NCBI RefSeq assembly: GCF_900108335.1
Contig: NZ_FNVT01000018.1
Coordinates: forward strand, 186,001-250,000
Length of the DNA stretch: 64,000 nt
Origin: Nonomuraea solani
GTDB lineage: Bacteria; Actinomycetota; Actinomycetes; Streptosporangiales; Streptosporangiaceae
Direction: 5' to 3'
The position numbers and the translations under genes are program-made. How positions within the stretch are numbered: position 1 is the first letter of the stretch; every line of letters starts with the position of its first letter. The notes under the pieces were generated by a model, which searched no databases, had not been told where the DNA came from, and was given only the letters and a program-made list of their open reading frames with translations. Below are positions 1-9,000 of this stretch, in pieces.

Positions 1-1
1 C

Positions 2-2143
2 AGAGACCTGTACGTCCGCAGCGTGGACCGGGCGGGCAACGCGGGCCCCGAATACCGCTACAGCTTCTGGGTCGGCTCCGGCACGCCCCCCAAGGGACAC
101 TGGAAGCTGGACGGATACGTCGAACCTGCCGTGGTCGACGACTCGCCGAACGGCCACGACGCGACGGTCGCCCTCGGGCCGGCGGCGCAGTGGCAGGCCG
201 GCCGGCACGGGGACGCGCTGTGGCTGAACGGGTCCACCGGCTACGCCGGCACCGGCGGCGGGCCCACCGTGGAGACGGACAAGACGTTCACCGTCTCGGC
301 CTGGGTGAAGCTCGATCGCCTGGACTCCACTGCCCGGACGGCGGTCAGCCAGGACGGCGGCCAGGTCAGCGCCTTCTCGCTGCGCTACGACCCGGCCACC
401 CAGAAGTGGAACTTCACGATGCCGGCCGCCAACGGCTCCGGCGCGGAGCGGCGCAGCGCCGAGTCGGCGACGACGGCGGTCGCCGGCCGCTGGACGCACC
501 TGCTGGGCACGTACGACGCGGCCGCCGGACAGCTGAGGATCTATGTGGACGGCGTGCCCGGCACCACCACCGGCCACACCACGCCGTGGAAGGGCACCGG
601 GACGGTGCAGCTCGGCCGCGCCCAGGCGGCGGGCGGGCCGGTGGAATACTGGCCGGGCGCGCTGGACGAGGTGCGGATCTACGACCGGCTGCTGACGGCC
701 GGCGAGATCCACGACCTGGCCGCCGCCCCGGCCACCGAGGAGCTGTTCCTGCCGCTGGACGACGGATCGGGCACCACGGCGCAGGAGGTCTCCGGCAACT
801 ACCGGATCGGCACGCTCGCCGGTGGCGCCTCCTGGACCACCGGCCAGGTGGGCACCGGGGCGGTGCGGCTCAGCGGCGGCTCCGTGTCGACCGGCGGTCC
901 CGCGGTGCGCACCGACGCGAGCCTCACCGTCGCCGCCTGGGTCAAGCTGGACGCCGCCGACGGCCAGACGCGTACGGTCCTCAGTCAGGACGCCGGCCAG
1001 GGCAGCGGCTTCCAGTTGCGTTACCGCGGCGACACGCGCAAGTGGTCGTTCGCGCTGCCGGGCTCGGCGAGCGACACCCAACTGACCGTCAGCGCCGACT
1101 CGGCCGACGACGCGCAGGCCGGCGTGTGGACCCATCTGGCCGGGGTCTACGACGCGGCCGCCAAGGAGATCCGTCTCCACGTCTACGTCGACACCACGAA
1201 GACGAGCAGGACGACGGCGACGGCCACGGTGAACGCCACCGGCGCGTTCCAGGTCGGGCGGGGGCGGCAGAACGGCGCCCCGGCCACGCCGTTCGCCGGG
1301 GTGATCGACGACGTGCACGCGTGGACCGGCGTCCGCACGCCGGCCCAGATCGCGGAGGAGCGCCGCAACCCGGTCACCCAGCGTTCCACGGCCTACGCTG
1401 GCCAGCTCGGGCGGTTCTTCAACCTGTCAGGACGGCATATCGTGACGACGGGGCCGGTGCCGCTGGGCTCGCACTTCGAGTTCTCCCTCGGCATGCCGGC
1501 GCCGGCCGACGCGCCCGGCACCCAGACCGTCTATTCCTGCCGCAACGGCGCGGCCGACTATTTCCTCGACCTCGACTGCGGCACCTTCACCAACCTCGGC
1601 GCCATCGGGCGCACGTACACCACGCCGCCGGCCGGTGTGCCCACGCTGCGCCTGTATCGGTGCCTGATCCCCAATGTGGGGCACTTCGTGTCCGTCGATC
1701 CCGGCTGTGAGGGCCAGACCACGGAGGCGACCCCGCTCGGTCACACCCGCGCGTACACCCACCTGATCAGGCATCTGGCGACCGGCTACCCGTACGACCA
1801 CGCGAGCGACACCGGACGGCTGGCGGCGAACTACCGCCCGGAGCGCGCCATCGGCGCCCTGTCGATGACCCGGCTGCCCGGCACCACCGCGCTGATGGAC
1901 TGCCGCGACGGCACCGACTTCTTCACCTCGACCGACGCCACCTGCGACAACAAGACGGTGGTGCGCCCGCTCGGCTACATCTGGACCGCCCCGCCGCAGA
2001 GCGTGCCGGGCGCGCCGGGGGCGGTCGGCGCCGAACTGTTCCGCTGCCGCGCGAGCTGGGGTGACCTCTTCGACTCGCTCGACCGCAACTGCGAAGACCA
2101 GCAACTGGACCGCTCTCTCGGCTTCGTCGCCACCGGCCTGTGA
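2..2143 (+). CDS. LamG-domain secreted protein, 5' partial
   Basis: The reading frame is open to the left edge, so the start and any signal peptide lie outside the window; 713 codons are visible. The first visible residues read like the end of an Ig/FN3-type domain. Two LamG (concanavalin-like jellyroll) domains follow, at about residues 33-238 and 240-447, each with the family pattern of a sugar-binding sandwich (AWVKLD, then W-T-H-L and GxYDAA, then YVD). The C-terminal 210 residues hold four copies of a 35-45 residue Cys-containing unit (Y/F-x-C, then F-x-S-x-D, C-E/D, LG-hydrophobic). It ends 24 bp before the RHS gene on the same strand, so the two are probably co-transcribed. Surface carbohydrate or matrix binding is inferred from the domains. 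Confidence 0.85.
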   Translation, partial: RDLYVRSVDRAGNAGPEYRYSFWVGSGTPPKGHWKLDGYVEPAVVDDSPNGHDATVALGPAAQWQAGRHGDALWLNGSTGYAGTGGGPTVETDKTFTVSAWVKLDRLDSTARTAVSQDGGQVSAFSLRYDPATQKWNFTMPAANGSGAERRSAESATTAVAGRWTHLLGTYDAAAGQLRIYVDGVPGTTTGHTTPWKGTGTVQLGRAQAAGGPVEYWPGALDEVRIYDRLLTAGEIHDLAAAPATEELFLPLDDGSGTTAQEVSGNYRIGTLAGGASWTTGQVGTGAVRLSGGSVSTGGPAVRTDASLTVAAWVKLDAADGQTRTVLSQDAGQGSGFQLRYRGDTRKWSFALPGSASDTQLTVSADSADDAQAGVWTHLAGVYDAAAKEIRLHVYVDTTKTSRTTATATVNATGAFQVGRGRQNGAPATPFAGVIDDVHAWTGVRTPAQIAEERRNPVTQRSTAYAGQLGRFFNLSGRHIVTTGPVPLGSHFEFSLGMPAPADAPGTQTVYSCRNGAADYFLDLDCGTFTNLGAIGRTYTTPPAGVPTLRLYRCLIPNVGHFVSVDPGCEGQTTEATPLGHTRAYTHLIRHLATGYPYDHASDTGRLAANYRPERAIGALSMTRLPGTTALMDCRDGTDFFTSTDATCDNKTVVRPLGYIWTAPPQSVPGAPGAVGAELFRCRASWGDLFDSLDRNCEDQQLDRSLGFVATGL

Positions 2144-2167
2144 CCCGGGAAGGAACTCGAGCAACCC

Positions 2168-5100
2168 ATGCCTCAAACCCGTTGGCGATCGTGGTCGATC
2201 GCGATCTTGAGTGGCTTATTCATCGTGTTGATGGCCTCCACGCCGGCCGGGGCGACACCCGCCCAGATCGTGGACGCCATGGCCCTGGCGGCGCCGGTCA
2301 GGCCGAGCGACCCGGACGAGGTCGAACCGGTGCCGGGCGAGGACTTCGTGCCCCCGGCCGCCCGGCCCGACCCCGAGGCGAAGTTCGCGCGCCGGCCGGC
2401 CGCGAAGGCGGACTGGCCGGCGGCGGGAGCGGCCGAGGTGACGCTGCCCGCCGCCCAGACTCGCCGCGCCGGGTCGCTGCCGGTGTGGGTGGCGCCGACC
2501 GGACAGCCGGGCCCCGCGAAGGTGAAGGTCGCGATCCAGGATCGGGCCGTCGCCGAGAAGGCGGGCGTGGCCGGGCTGCTCCTGTCCGTCGAACGCGCCG
2601 ACGGCCGGGCCGGGCGCGGTCCGGTGACGGTGACCGTGGACTATTCGGCCTTCAGAGGCGCGTACGGCGGTGACTGGGCCTCGCGCCTGAGGCTCTCCCC
2701 CGCTCCAGGCGACACGACCCCGGTCACGGCGGTGCGTAACGACGTCAAGGCCGGTACGGTCTCGGCGCAGGTGACGATCGGCGGCACGGCGAGCACGCTG
2801 GCGCTGTCCGCGGCGGCGGAGGGTTCGAAGGGCGACTACAAGGCCACGTCGCTGGCCCCCTCGGGAATGTGGCAGGTCTCCACCCAGAGCGGCGACTTCT
2901 CCTGGTCGTATCCGATCCGCACGCCGCCCGTGCCGGGGGAGCTCGCCCCCGGGCTCTCACTGTCGTACTCCTCCGGCGCGGTGGACGGGCGCACCGTCTC
3001 GACCAACAACCAGCCGTCCTGGATCGGAGAGGGCTGGAATCTGACGCCCGGGTACATCGAGCGGTCGTACAAGAGCTGCGCGGAGGACCTCGACGGCAAC
3101 AACGGCAAGACCAAGACCGGCGACATGTGCTGGGAGACCGACAACGCCACCATGTCGTTCGGCAAGATCTCCGGCCGGATGGTGTTCGCGAACAATGTGT
3201 GGCGGCCCAAGAGCGACGACGGCACCCGGGTCGAGCATCTGGTCAGGAACGACCCCCAGGTCAACGGCGACGACAACGGTGAGTACTGGAAGGTCACCAC
3301 GACCGACGGCACGCAATACTTCTTCGGCCTCAACCGGCTGCCGGGCTGGGCGACGGGGCGGGCCACCACGCAGTCGACCTGGACCATGCCGGTGTTCGGC
3401 AACGACACCGACGAGCCCTGCCGCGCGGCCACGTTCGCCGCCTCGGCCTGCAAGCAGGCCTACCGGTGGAACCTCGACTACGTCGTGGACGCGCACGGCA
3501 ACTCGATGACCTACTTCTACAGCCCGGAGACCAACAAGTACGCCCAGAACAAGGGCCAGACCACGGCCACCTACGAGCGCGGCGGCACCCTGGCCCGCAT
3601 CGAGTACGGCACCCGCACCGGCCAGGAGTATTCAGGGCACGCCCCGGCGCGGGTGATGTTCGAGCCGGCCGACCGCTGCCTGCCCGACCAGACCTGCGCC
3701 ACCCACACCTCCGCGGTCTGGCCGGACGTGCCCTGGGACGCCGATTGCGCGACCGCCACGTGCGGGGACAAGCAGTCGCCGACGTTCTGGTCCACCAAGC
3801 GCCTGTCGAAGATCACCACGCAGGTATCCTCCGGCGGCGGCGCCTACCGTGACGTGGATCGGTGGGACTTCGCCCACGTCTACCCGCCGGCCAACGACGG
3901 GACCGAGGACCGGTCGCTGTGGCTGAACGGCATCACTCACACCGGCCTGGCCAAGAGCCCCCAGATCGCGCTGGGCGCGGTGGGTTTCGACGGCACGATG
4001 ATGCCCAACCGGGTCAACTACTCCACCGACGGCGGCCTGCCCGCGCTGAACAAGCCGCGCATCACCCGGATCACCTCCGAGTCGGGCAGCGCGACCGATG
4101 TGTCCTACATGCCGGCGGAGTGCGCCCAGGGCAATCTGCCGGCCGCTGCGGAGACCAACACGAAGCGTTGCTTCCCGGTCAAATGGGCGATGCCGCCGGC
4201 GAGTGAGCCGGTCAACGACTGGTTCCACAAGTACGTGGTGGCCACGGTGGTCGAGGACGACCTGCTGACCGACGCCAAGGACATGGTGACCAGGTACGAG
4301 TACGACGAGGTCAAGGGCGGCGCCTGGGCGTACGGCGACGACCCGCTGGTCGAGGAGAAGAAGCGGACCTGGTCGGACTGGCGCGGCTACGAGCGGGTCG
4401 TGGTCCGGCAGGGCGACCCGGCCAACGACGAGAACAAGCCGGTGACCAGGACCGAGTACCTGCACTTCCGCGGGATGAACGGCGACCGGCTCAACCCGGC
4501 GGGCGGCACCAAGCCGGTGAAGGTCGAGGACTCCACCGGCGTGGAGATCGACGACGACGAGCCGCTGTCGGGCTTCCTGCGCGAGGAGATCACCTACGAC
4601 GGCGACACCCCGCTGACCACCGAGATCAACGAGCCGGTCACCCGGCTGACCGCCACCCAGGGCACGTTCAAGGCCTATCAGGTGGAGACCAAGCGGGTGG
4701 AGACCCGGGAGCGGCGGGCCGATGGCACCGAGCTGGTCACCCGGCAGGACAAGACCTACGACCAGTACGGCAACGAGACCCAGGTCCACGACCACGGCGA
4801 CATCACCAAGACGGACGACGACCAGTGCACGACCACCACGTACGTCCACAATCCTGAAAAATCACTCTTCGGGTTCCCGAGTACGGCCACGACCGTGGGC
4901 GTGGCCTGCGGCGCGACCCCGTCGTACCCGGATGACGTCATCTCCGACACCCGGCTGTCCTACGACGGCCGGGCGGCCGGCGAGCCGCCGCTCAAGGGCG
5001 ACGTGACCCGGTCGGAGGAGGCCAAGGCGTACACCGGCGGCACGCCCGGCTACCTGGTCACCGAGGTCTCGGTCTTCGACGGCTACGGCCGGAAGACGGA

Positions 5101-8100
5101 GTCGAAGGACAAGCTGGAGCGGGCGACGAGCACCGCGTACAAGGAGGTCAACGGCCTGACCACCGAGGCCGCGGCGACCAACGCGGCCGGTCAGGTGGCC
5201 ACCACCACCTTCGACCCCGCCTGGGGCAGCCCCCTCGCGGAGGTCGACAGGGGCGGCCGCAAGACGTCGCTGACGTACGACGCTCTCGGCCGGTTGGTGA
5301 AGGTGTACAAGCCGGGCCGGACGGAGGCGGACGGCGACCCGAACGTCGCGTACGAGTACGGCGTGAACCGCGGCGGCGGCCCGAACTGGACCCGCACCAG
5401 CACGCTGAGGGCCAACGGCAACCAGGTCGTCGGCTACCAGTTGCTGGACGGGTTCCTGCGGCCCCGGCAGACGCAGGAGCCCAGCCCGGGCGGCGGCCGG
5501 ATCGTGACCGACACCCTGTACGACTCGCGCGGCCTGGTCAGCGTCACCCGTCCCGCCTACCACGCCACCGGCGACCCGGGGACGGCGCTGCACTCGCTGG
5601 TGAACACGGACGCCGCCAAACTGCCGCCCGCGAACGTCACCACCTACGACGGCGCGGAACGTAAGACCGCGGAGATCTACTTCGAGCACAACGCCGAGCG
5701 CTGGCGCACCACCACGTCCCACGGTCCCGACTGGGTCACCACGATCCCGCCGCGGGGCGGGACGGTGACCACCAAGCGGACCGACGTCCGCGACCGGGTG
5801 ATCGCGCTGGAGCAGCACCCGGGCTCGGGTGCTCCGGAGGTCACGCGGTACGCCTACACCAAGGGCGGCGACCTGGCGAAGGTCACCGACGCGGCGGGCA
5901 ACGTGTGGCGCCACACCTACGACGTGCTGGGCCGCCGGATCAAGTCGGAGGACCCGGACAAGGGCACGTCGACGATGACCTACGACGAAGCCGACCAGTT
6001 GCTGACCACCACGGACGCGCGCGGCAAGACCGTCGCGTCGGTGTACGACCGGCTCGGGCGGGTCGTGGAGACGCGGCTGGGGTCGGCGACCGGGACACTG
6101 CTGACCAAGGTGGTCTACGACAAGGACGACCTGGTGTCCTCGACCAGGTATGTCGGCGGGCACGCGTACACGAGTGAGATCACCGGCTTCGACGCGGCCG
6201 GGCGGCCCAAGGGCACCAAGGTGACCATCCCGGGCGTGGAAGGGCTCGCCGCGGAGTACACGACGACGATGACGTACGCGGCCGACGGCAGCCTGGACAC
6301 CAAGACCGTGCCGAAGCTGGGCGATCTGGATGCCGAGACCCTCGACTACGACTACAACGAGCTGGGCCGGCTGACCACGCTGAAGAACGATGAGGAGACC
6401 TTCTACCTCTCCGGCACGACGTACACGCAGCTCGGTGAGACCTCCCAGCAGCAGCTCGGCGCCGGCGCCAAGAAGCTGTGGCGCACCACCTACTACGAGG
6501 AGGGCACCCGCCGGGTCTCCGAGACGCTGACCGAGCGTGAGCAGGCGGGCCGGGTCGCGGTCAACGATCTGACCTACGGTTACGACGACGCGGGCAACGT
6601 CAGGCGGATCACCGACAGCACCGCGGGCCAGGCCAAGGACACGCAGTGTTTCAACGTCGACCACCTGCGCCGCGTCACCGAGGCCTGGACCCAGACCGAT
6701 GACACCTGCCCCGCCACGCCGTCGGCCATCGGCGGGCCCGCGCCGTACTGGCACCAGTACACCTACGACCTGATCGGCAACCGCAAGGCCAAGACGGTCA
6801 AGGGCGTGGCCGGCGCCGCCGACGTCACGACCACCTACTCCTACCCCCAGCCCGGCGACGGCGTGGTCCGGCCGCACGCCGTGACGGCCACCAGCGGCGC
6901 GACGGGCGGAAGCCACGCCTACGACGCCGCCGGCAACGCCACCGGCAGGCCGGGACCCGGCGGCACCCAGACTCTGGCCTGGGACGACGAGGGCTTGCTG
7001 ACGTCCGTCACCGCCGGCGGCAGGACCACGTCCTACCTGTACGACGCCGGGGGCGAACAGCTGATCCGCCGCGATCCGGGCTCGGAGACGTTGTTCGTCG
7101 GCGACGGCGAGGTGAAGCTGAACCTCGCGACGGGTTCGAAGACCGGGACCCGTTACTACGACGGGCTGGGCACGCGTACCGGCGACGGCCTCATCTGGAC
7201 GGTGGACGACCACCATGGCACCTCGCAGGTCGCCGTCAACGCCACCACGCTGGCGGTCACCACGCGCCGGATGGACCTGTTCGGCAACCCGCGCGGCACG
7301 ATCTCGAACTGGCCCGCCGGCAGCCGCGGCTTCGTCGGCGGCACGCTCAACCCCGGCACCGGCCTGACCCGGCTGGGGGCCCGCGAGTACGACCCGGCGA
7401 GCGGCACGTTCGTCTCGGTCGATCCGATCATCGATCCGTACGACCCACAGCAGATGAACGCCTACGCCTACGCCAACAACAACCCCGCCACGATGAGCGA
7501 CCCCGACGGGCAGATCTACCTGGAGGGCGACCACGGCCGGAAGACAATCTACAACAAGCCCAAGCCCAAACCGAAGAAGCCGAAGAAGCCCAAGAAGCCG
7601 ATCGCGCACCTCAGGGACTTCGGAGCGCGGTGCGAGGGCGGCCGCGACTACTGCAGGAACCTGCCCCGGATCGTGGCCCAGAAGCGGGCCGCCCGCAGCC
7701 GCGCCGCGCAACACGACTGGAACGGGGCCGGGGGTCCCCGCGGCCGCATCGGCGGCTACAACTCCAAGCCGATTCCCTACACCAAGCCGAAGCCGAAGGA
7801 CGAGGGCTGCCACGGCTTCTGGGGCTGCATCGGCAGCGGCCTGGAGGCGCTGGGCGGGGCGATGCACGACGGCGCGATGGCGCTCGGGTCGGCCGCGAAG
7901 TGGGTCGGCCAGAATTTCGGCACCGTGATAGGTGTGGCCGGCTTCGGCATCTGTATTTTCGCGACCGCGGGCCTGTGCACGGTCGCGGGCGCGGTCACCA
8001 TGGGCATCAGCTTCATGGGCAACGCCTATGACTGCGCCAGCGATCCCAGTTGGGGCCGATGTCTCCAGGACGGGGCTCATATCCTGGTCGACGTCGTGTC

Positions 8101-8329
8101 CTGGCGCATGGGCGGCCCGGCGATGAGGAGCCCGGTGAAGAGCCCGAACCCCCACACGGGCGCCAGGCAACTGCCCTTCGGTCAGGCCGCTCGAAGGCCC
8201 GACTATCGCAGCGCGGTGGGCGCGCACATGGTGACGGTCACCGGGCGTCAGATGGGTGGCTGGATGGTCGGATCCACCTGGGGAATCTCGACCGGCGAGC
8301 AATGGCACGACCCGCTGGGATCCGGGTGA
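2168..8329 (+). CDS. Secreted RHS-repeat protein, 2053 aa
   Basis: Large YD/RHS-repeat exoprotein. A Sec signal peptide covers residues 1-29 (cleavage near AGA/TP). Residues of about 240-640 resemble the SpvB/TcdB-like shell region. Many YD repeats (for example YDxxGRL) run from about 1000 to 1650, followed by the RHS core ending in NNPATMSDPDG near residue 1780. The roughly 270-residue tail has a Lys/Pro-rich linker, hydrophobic stretches near residues 1917-1950 and no toxin motif I recognise; no immunity-like gene follows. The start is supported by an AAGGAA box 13 nt upstream of the ATG. RHS proteins form a hollow shell around a C-terminal cargo; cargo activity here is unknown. A strong terminator lies 28 bp after the stop. 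Confidence 0.9.
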   Translation: MPQTRWRSWSIAILSGLFIVLMASTPAGATPAQIVDAMALAAPVRPSDPDEVEPVPGEDFVPPAARPDPEAKFARRPAAKADWPAAGAAEVTLPAAQTRRAGSLPVWVAPTGQPGPAKVKVAIQDRAVAEKAGVAGLLLSVERADGRAGRGPVTVTVDYSAFRGAYGGDWASRLRLSPAPGDTTPVTAVRNDVKAGTVSAQVTIGGTASTLALSAAAEGSKGDYKATSLAPSGMWQVSTQSGDFSWSYPIRTPPVPGELAPGLSLSYSSGAVDGRTVSTNNQPSWIGEGWNLTPGYIERSYKSCAEDLDGNNGKTKTGDMCWETDNATMSFGKISGRMVFANNVWRPKSDDGTRVEHLVRNDPQVNGDDNGEYWKVTTTDGTQYFFGLNRLPGWATGRATTQSTWTMPVFGNDTDEPCRAATFAASACKQAYRWNLDYVVDAHGNSMTYFYSPETNKYAQNKGQTTATYERGGTLARIEYGTRTGQEYSGHAPARVMFEPADRCLPDQTCATHTSAVWPDVPWDADCATATCGDKQSPTFWSTKRLSKITTQVSSGGGAYRDVDRWDFAHVYPPANDGTEDRSLWLNGITHTGLAKSPQIALGAVGFDGTMMPNRVNYSTDGGLPALNKPRITRITSESGSATDVSYMPAECAQGNLPAAAETNTKRCFPVKWAMPPASEPVNDWFHKYVVATVVEDDLLTDAKDMVTRYEYDEVKGGAWAYGDDPLVEEKKRTWSDWRGYERVVVRQGDPANDENKPVTRTEYLHFRGMNGDRLNPAGGTKPVKVEDSTGVEIDDDEPLSGFLREEITYDGDTPLTTEINEPVTRLTATQGTFKAYQVETKRVETRERRADGTELVTRQDKTYDQYGNETQVHDHGDITKTDDDQCTTTTYVHNPEKSLFGFPSTATTVGVACGATPSYPDDVISDTRLSYDGRAAGEPPLKGDVTRSEEAKAYTGGTPGYLVTEVSVFDGYGRKTESKDKLERATSTAYKEVNGLTTEAAATNAAGQVATTTFDPAWGSPLAEVDRGGRKTSLTYDALGRLVKVYKPGRTEADGDPNVAYEYGVNRGGGPNWTRTSTLRANGNQVVGYQLLDGFLRPRQTQEPSPGGGRIVTDTLYDSRGLVSVTRPAYHATGDPGTALHSLVNTDAAKLPPANVTTYDGAERKTAEIYFEHNAERWRTTTSHGPDWVTTIPPRGGTVTTKRTDVRDRVIALEQHPGSGAPEVTRYAYTKGGDLAKVTDAAGNVWRHTYDVLGRRIKSEDPDKGTSTMTYDEADQLLTTTDARGKTVASVYDRLGRVVETRLGSATGTLLTKVVYDKDDLVSSTRYVGGHAYTSEITGFDAAGRPKGTKVTIPGVEGLAAEYTTTMTYAADGSLDTKTVPKLGDLDAETLDYDYNELGRLTTLKNDEETFYLSGTTYTQLGETSQQQLGAGAKKLWRTTYYEEGTRRVSETLTEREQAGRVAVNDLTYGYDDAGNVRRITDSTAGQAKDTQCFNVDHLRRVTEAWTQTDDTCPATPSAIGGPAPYWHQYTYDLIGNRKAKTVKGVAGAADVTTTYSYPQPGDGVVRPHAVTATSGATGGSHAYDAAGNATGRPGPGGTQTLAWDDEGLLTSVTAGGRTTSYLYDAGGEQLIRRDPGSETLFVGDGEVKLNLATGSKTGTRYYDGLGTRTGDGLIWTVDDHHGTSQVAVNATTLAVTTRRMDLFGNPRGTISNWPAGSRGFVGGTLNPGTGLTRLGAREYDPASGTFVSVDPIIDPYDPQQMNAYAYANNNPATMSDPDGQIYLEGDHGRKTIYNKPKPKPKKPKKPKKPIAHLRDFGARCEGGRDYCRNLPRIVAQKRAARSRAAQHDWNGAGGPRGRIGGYNSKPIPYTKPKPKDEGCHGFWGCIGSGLEALGGAMHDGAMALGSAAKWVGQNFGTVIGVAGFGICIFATAGLCTVAGAVTMGISFMGNAYDCASDPSWGRCLQDGAHILVDVVSWRMGGPAMRSPVKSPNPHTGARQLPFGQAARRPDYRSAVGAHMVTVTGRQMGGWMVGSTWGISTGEQWHDPLGSG

Positions 8330-8356
8330 TCCCCGCTCGGTGAGTCCTACGGTCGC

Positions 8357-8390
8357 ATTCGGCTCTGGGAGCCTGCTCCCAGAGCCGAAT
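8357..8390. terminator. Perfect 15-bp stem-loop terminator
   Basis: ATTCGGCTCTGGGAG pairs perfectly with its complement across a 4-base CCTG loop, 28 bp after the RHS stop codon. There is no U-tract, as is usual in high-GC actinomycetes. It separates the LamG/RHS unit from the converging MarR gene and could act in both directions. Confidence 0.85.
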
Positions 8391-8496
8391 CCTCCGGCAG
8401 GCCGAAGAACTCGGGTGCACGGCAGGCGAGGCCAGCTGTCCTGGGCGGCCTTCTCCACCCGGCCGGCTCTGTCCGGCACCTTCGACGGCGTCCCCT

Positions 8497-8928
8497 TCAG
8501 CTGACCGCCTGGTCACGCTCGGCCAGCTCCGTCAGCAGGGCCGCCGCCAGGCCGATCACCTGAACCTCGGTCTCGTTCAGCCCCTCCATCGCGGTGGCGA
8601 GCCAGTGATCGCGCACGGCCACGTCACGGGCCAGCACCTCGCGGCCGGCGGGCGTGAGCTCCAGCACCGACGCGCGCCGGTCGTGGGGGCTCGGCGTGCG
8701 GGCGATCAGCCCTTCGTCCTCCAGTTCGGCGAACACGCGGGTCAGCGACTGGGGCTGCTGGTGCTCGGCCACGGCGATCTGCGTCGGGGTGCTGGGGCCA
8801 CGGCGATACAGGTGCCCGAGGACGCTCACCTTGTTGCTGCTGAGCGCGTCGGCCGGGCGCTCGGCCCGCAGCCGCCGAGCCAGGCTCATGACCGCCCGAC
8901 GGGTCTCCGCCGCCACCTGTTCTCTCAT
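8497..8928 (-). CDS. MarR-family transcriptional regulator
   Basis: A 143-residue winged-helix regulator. Residues of about 30-95 hold the MarR DNA-binding region (TPTQIAVAEHQQPQSLTRVFAELEDEG as recognition helix, then the DRRASVLELT wing). Flanking helices would form the dimer interface. It is divergent from a FUSC-type exporter with a 72-bp AT-rich intergenic region. The usual job of a MarR in this position is repression of the divergent transporter, relieved by a phenolic or aromatic ligand; the ligand is not visible from sequence. Confidence 0.85.
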   Translation of the reverse strand: MREQVAAETRRAVMSLARRLRAERPADALSSNKVSVLGHLYRRGPSTPTQIAVAEHQQPQSLTRVFAELEDEGLIARTPSPHDRRASVLELTPAGREVLARDVAVRDHWLATAMEGLNETEVQVIGLAAALLTELAERDQAVS

Positions 8929-9000
8929 ATTGCTACGCTATCACTTATATCTATACGGATACAATCACGCATTTTAGCCAAAAGTACTAAGCTTTCACGT
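8929..9000. promoter_or_regulatory. Divergent MarR/FUSC promoter region
   Basis: This 72-bp interval is far richer in A+T than its surroundings and lies between two divergent starts. It contains an imperfect TATC-N6-GATA inverted repeat near 8958-8971 and the self-complementary words AGTACT and AAGCTT near 8985-8995. These are candidate MarR operator and promoter elements. No consensus Shine-Dalgarno precedes the FUSC ATG at 9001, so that gene may be leaderless. Confidence 0.4.

Noticed and set aside
4862..8479. 1205-codon open frame on the minus strand inside the RHS gene
   Set aside because: It mirrors the RHS codons, is extremely rich in Arg, Gly, Val and Leu, and has no domain. The plus strand carries an obvious full-length RHS protein. 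Typical high-GC antisense shadow.
8605..9000. N-terminal extension of the FUSC gene through the MarR gene
   Set aside because: The upstream part is antisense to the MarR gene and unlike any FUSC N-terminus; the ATG at 9001 begins the membrane domain.
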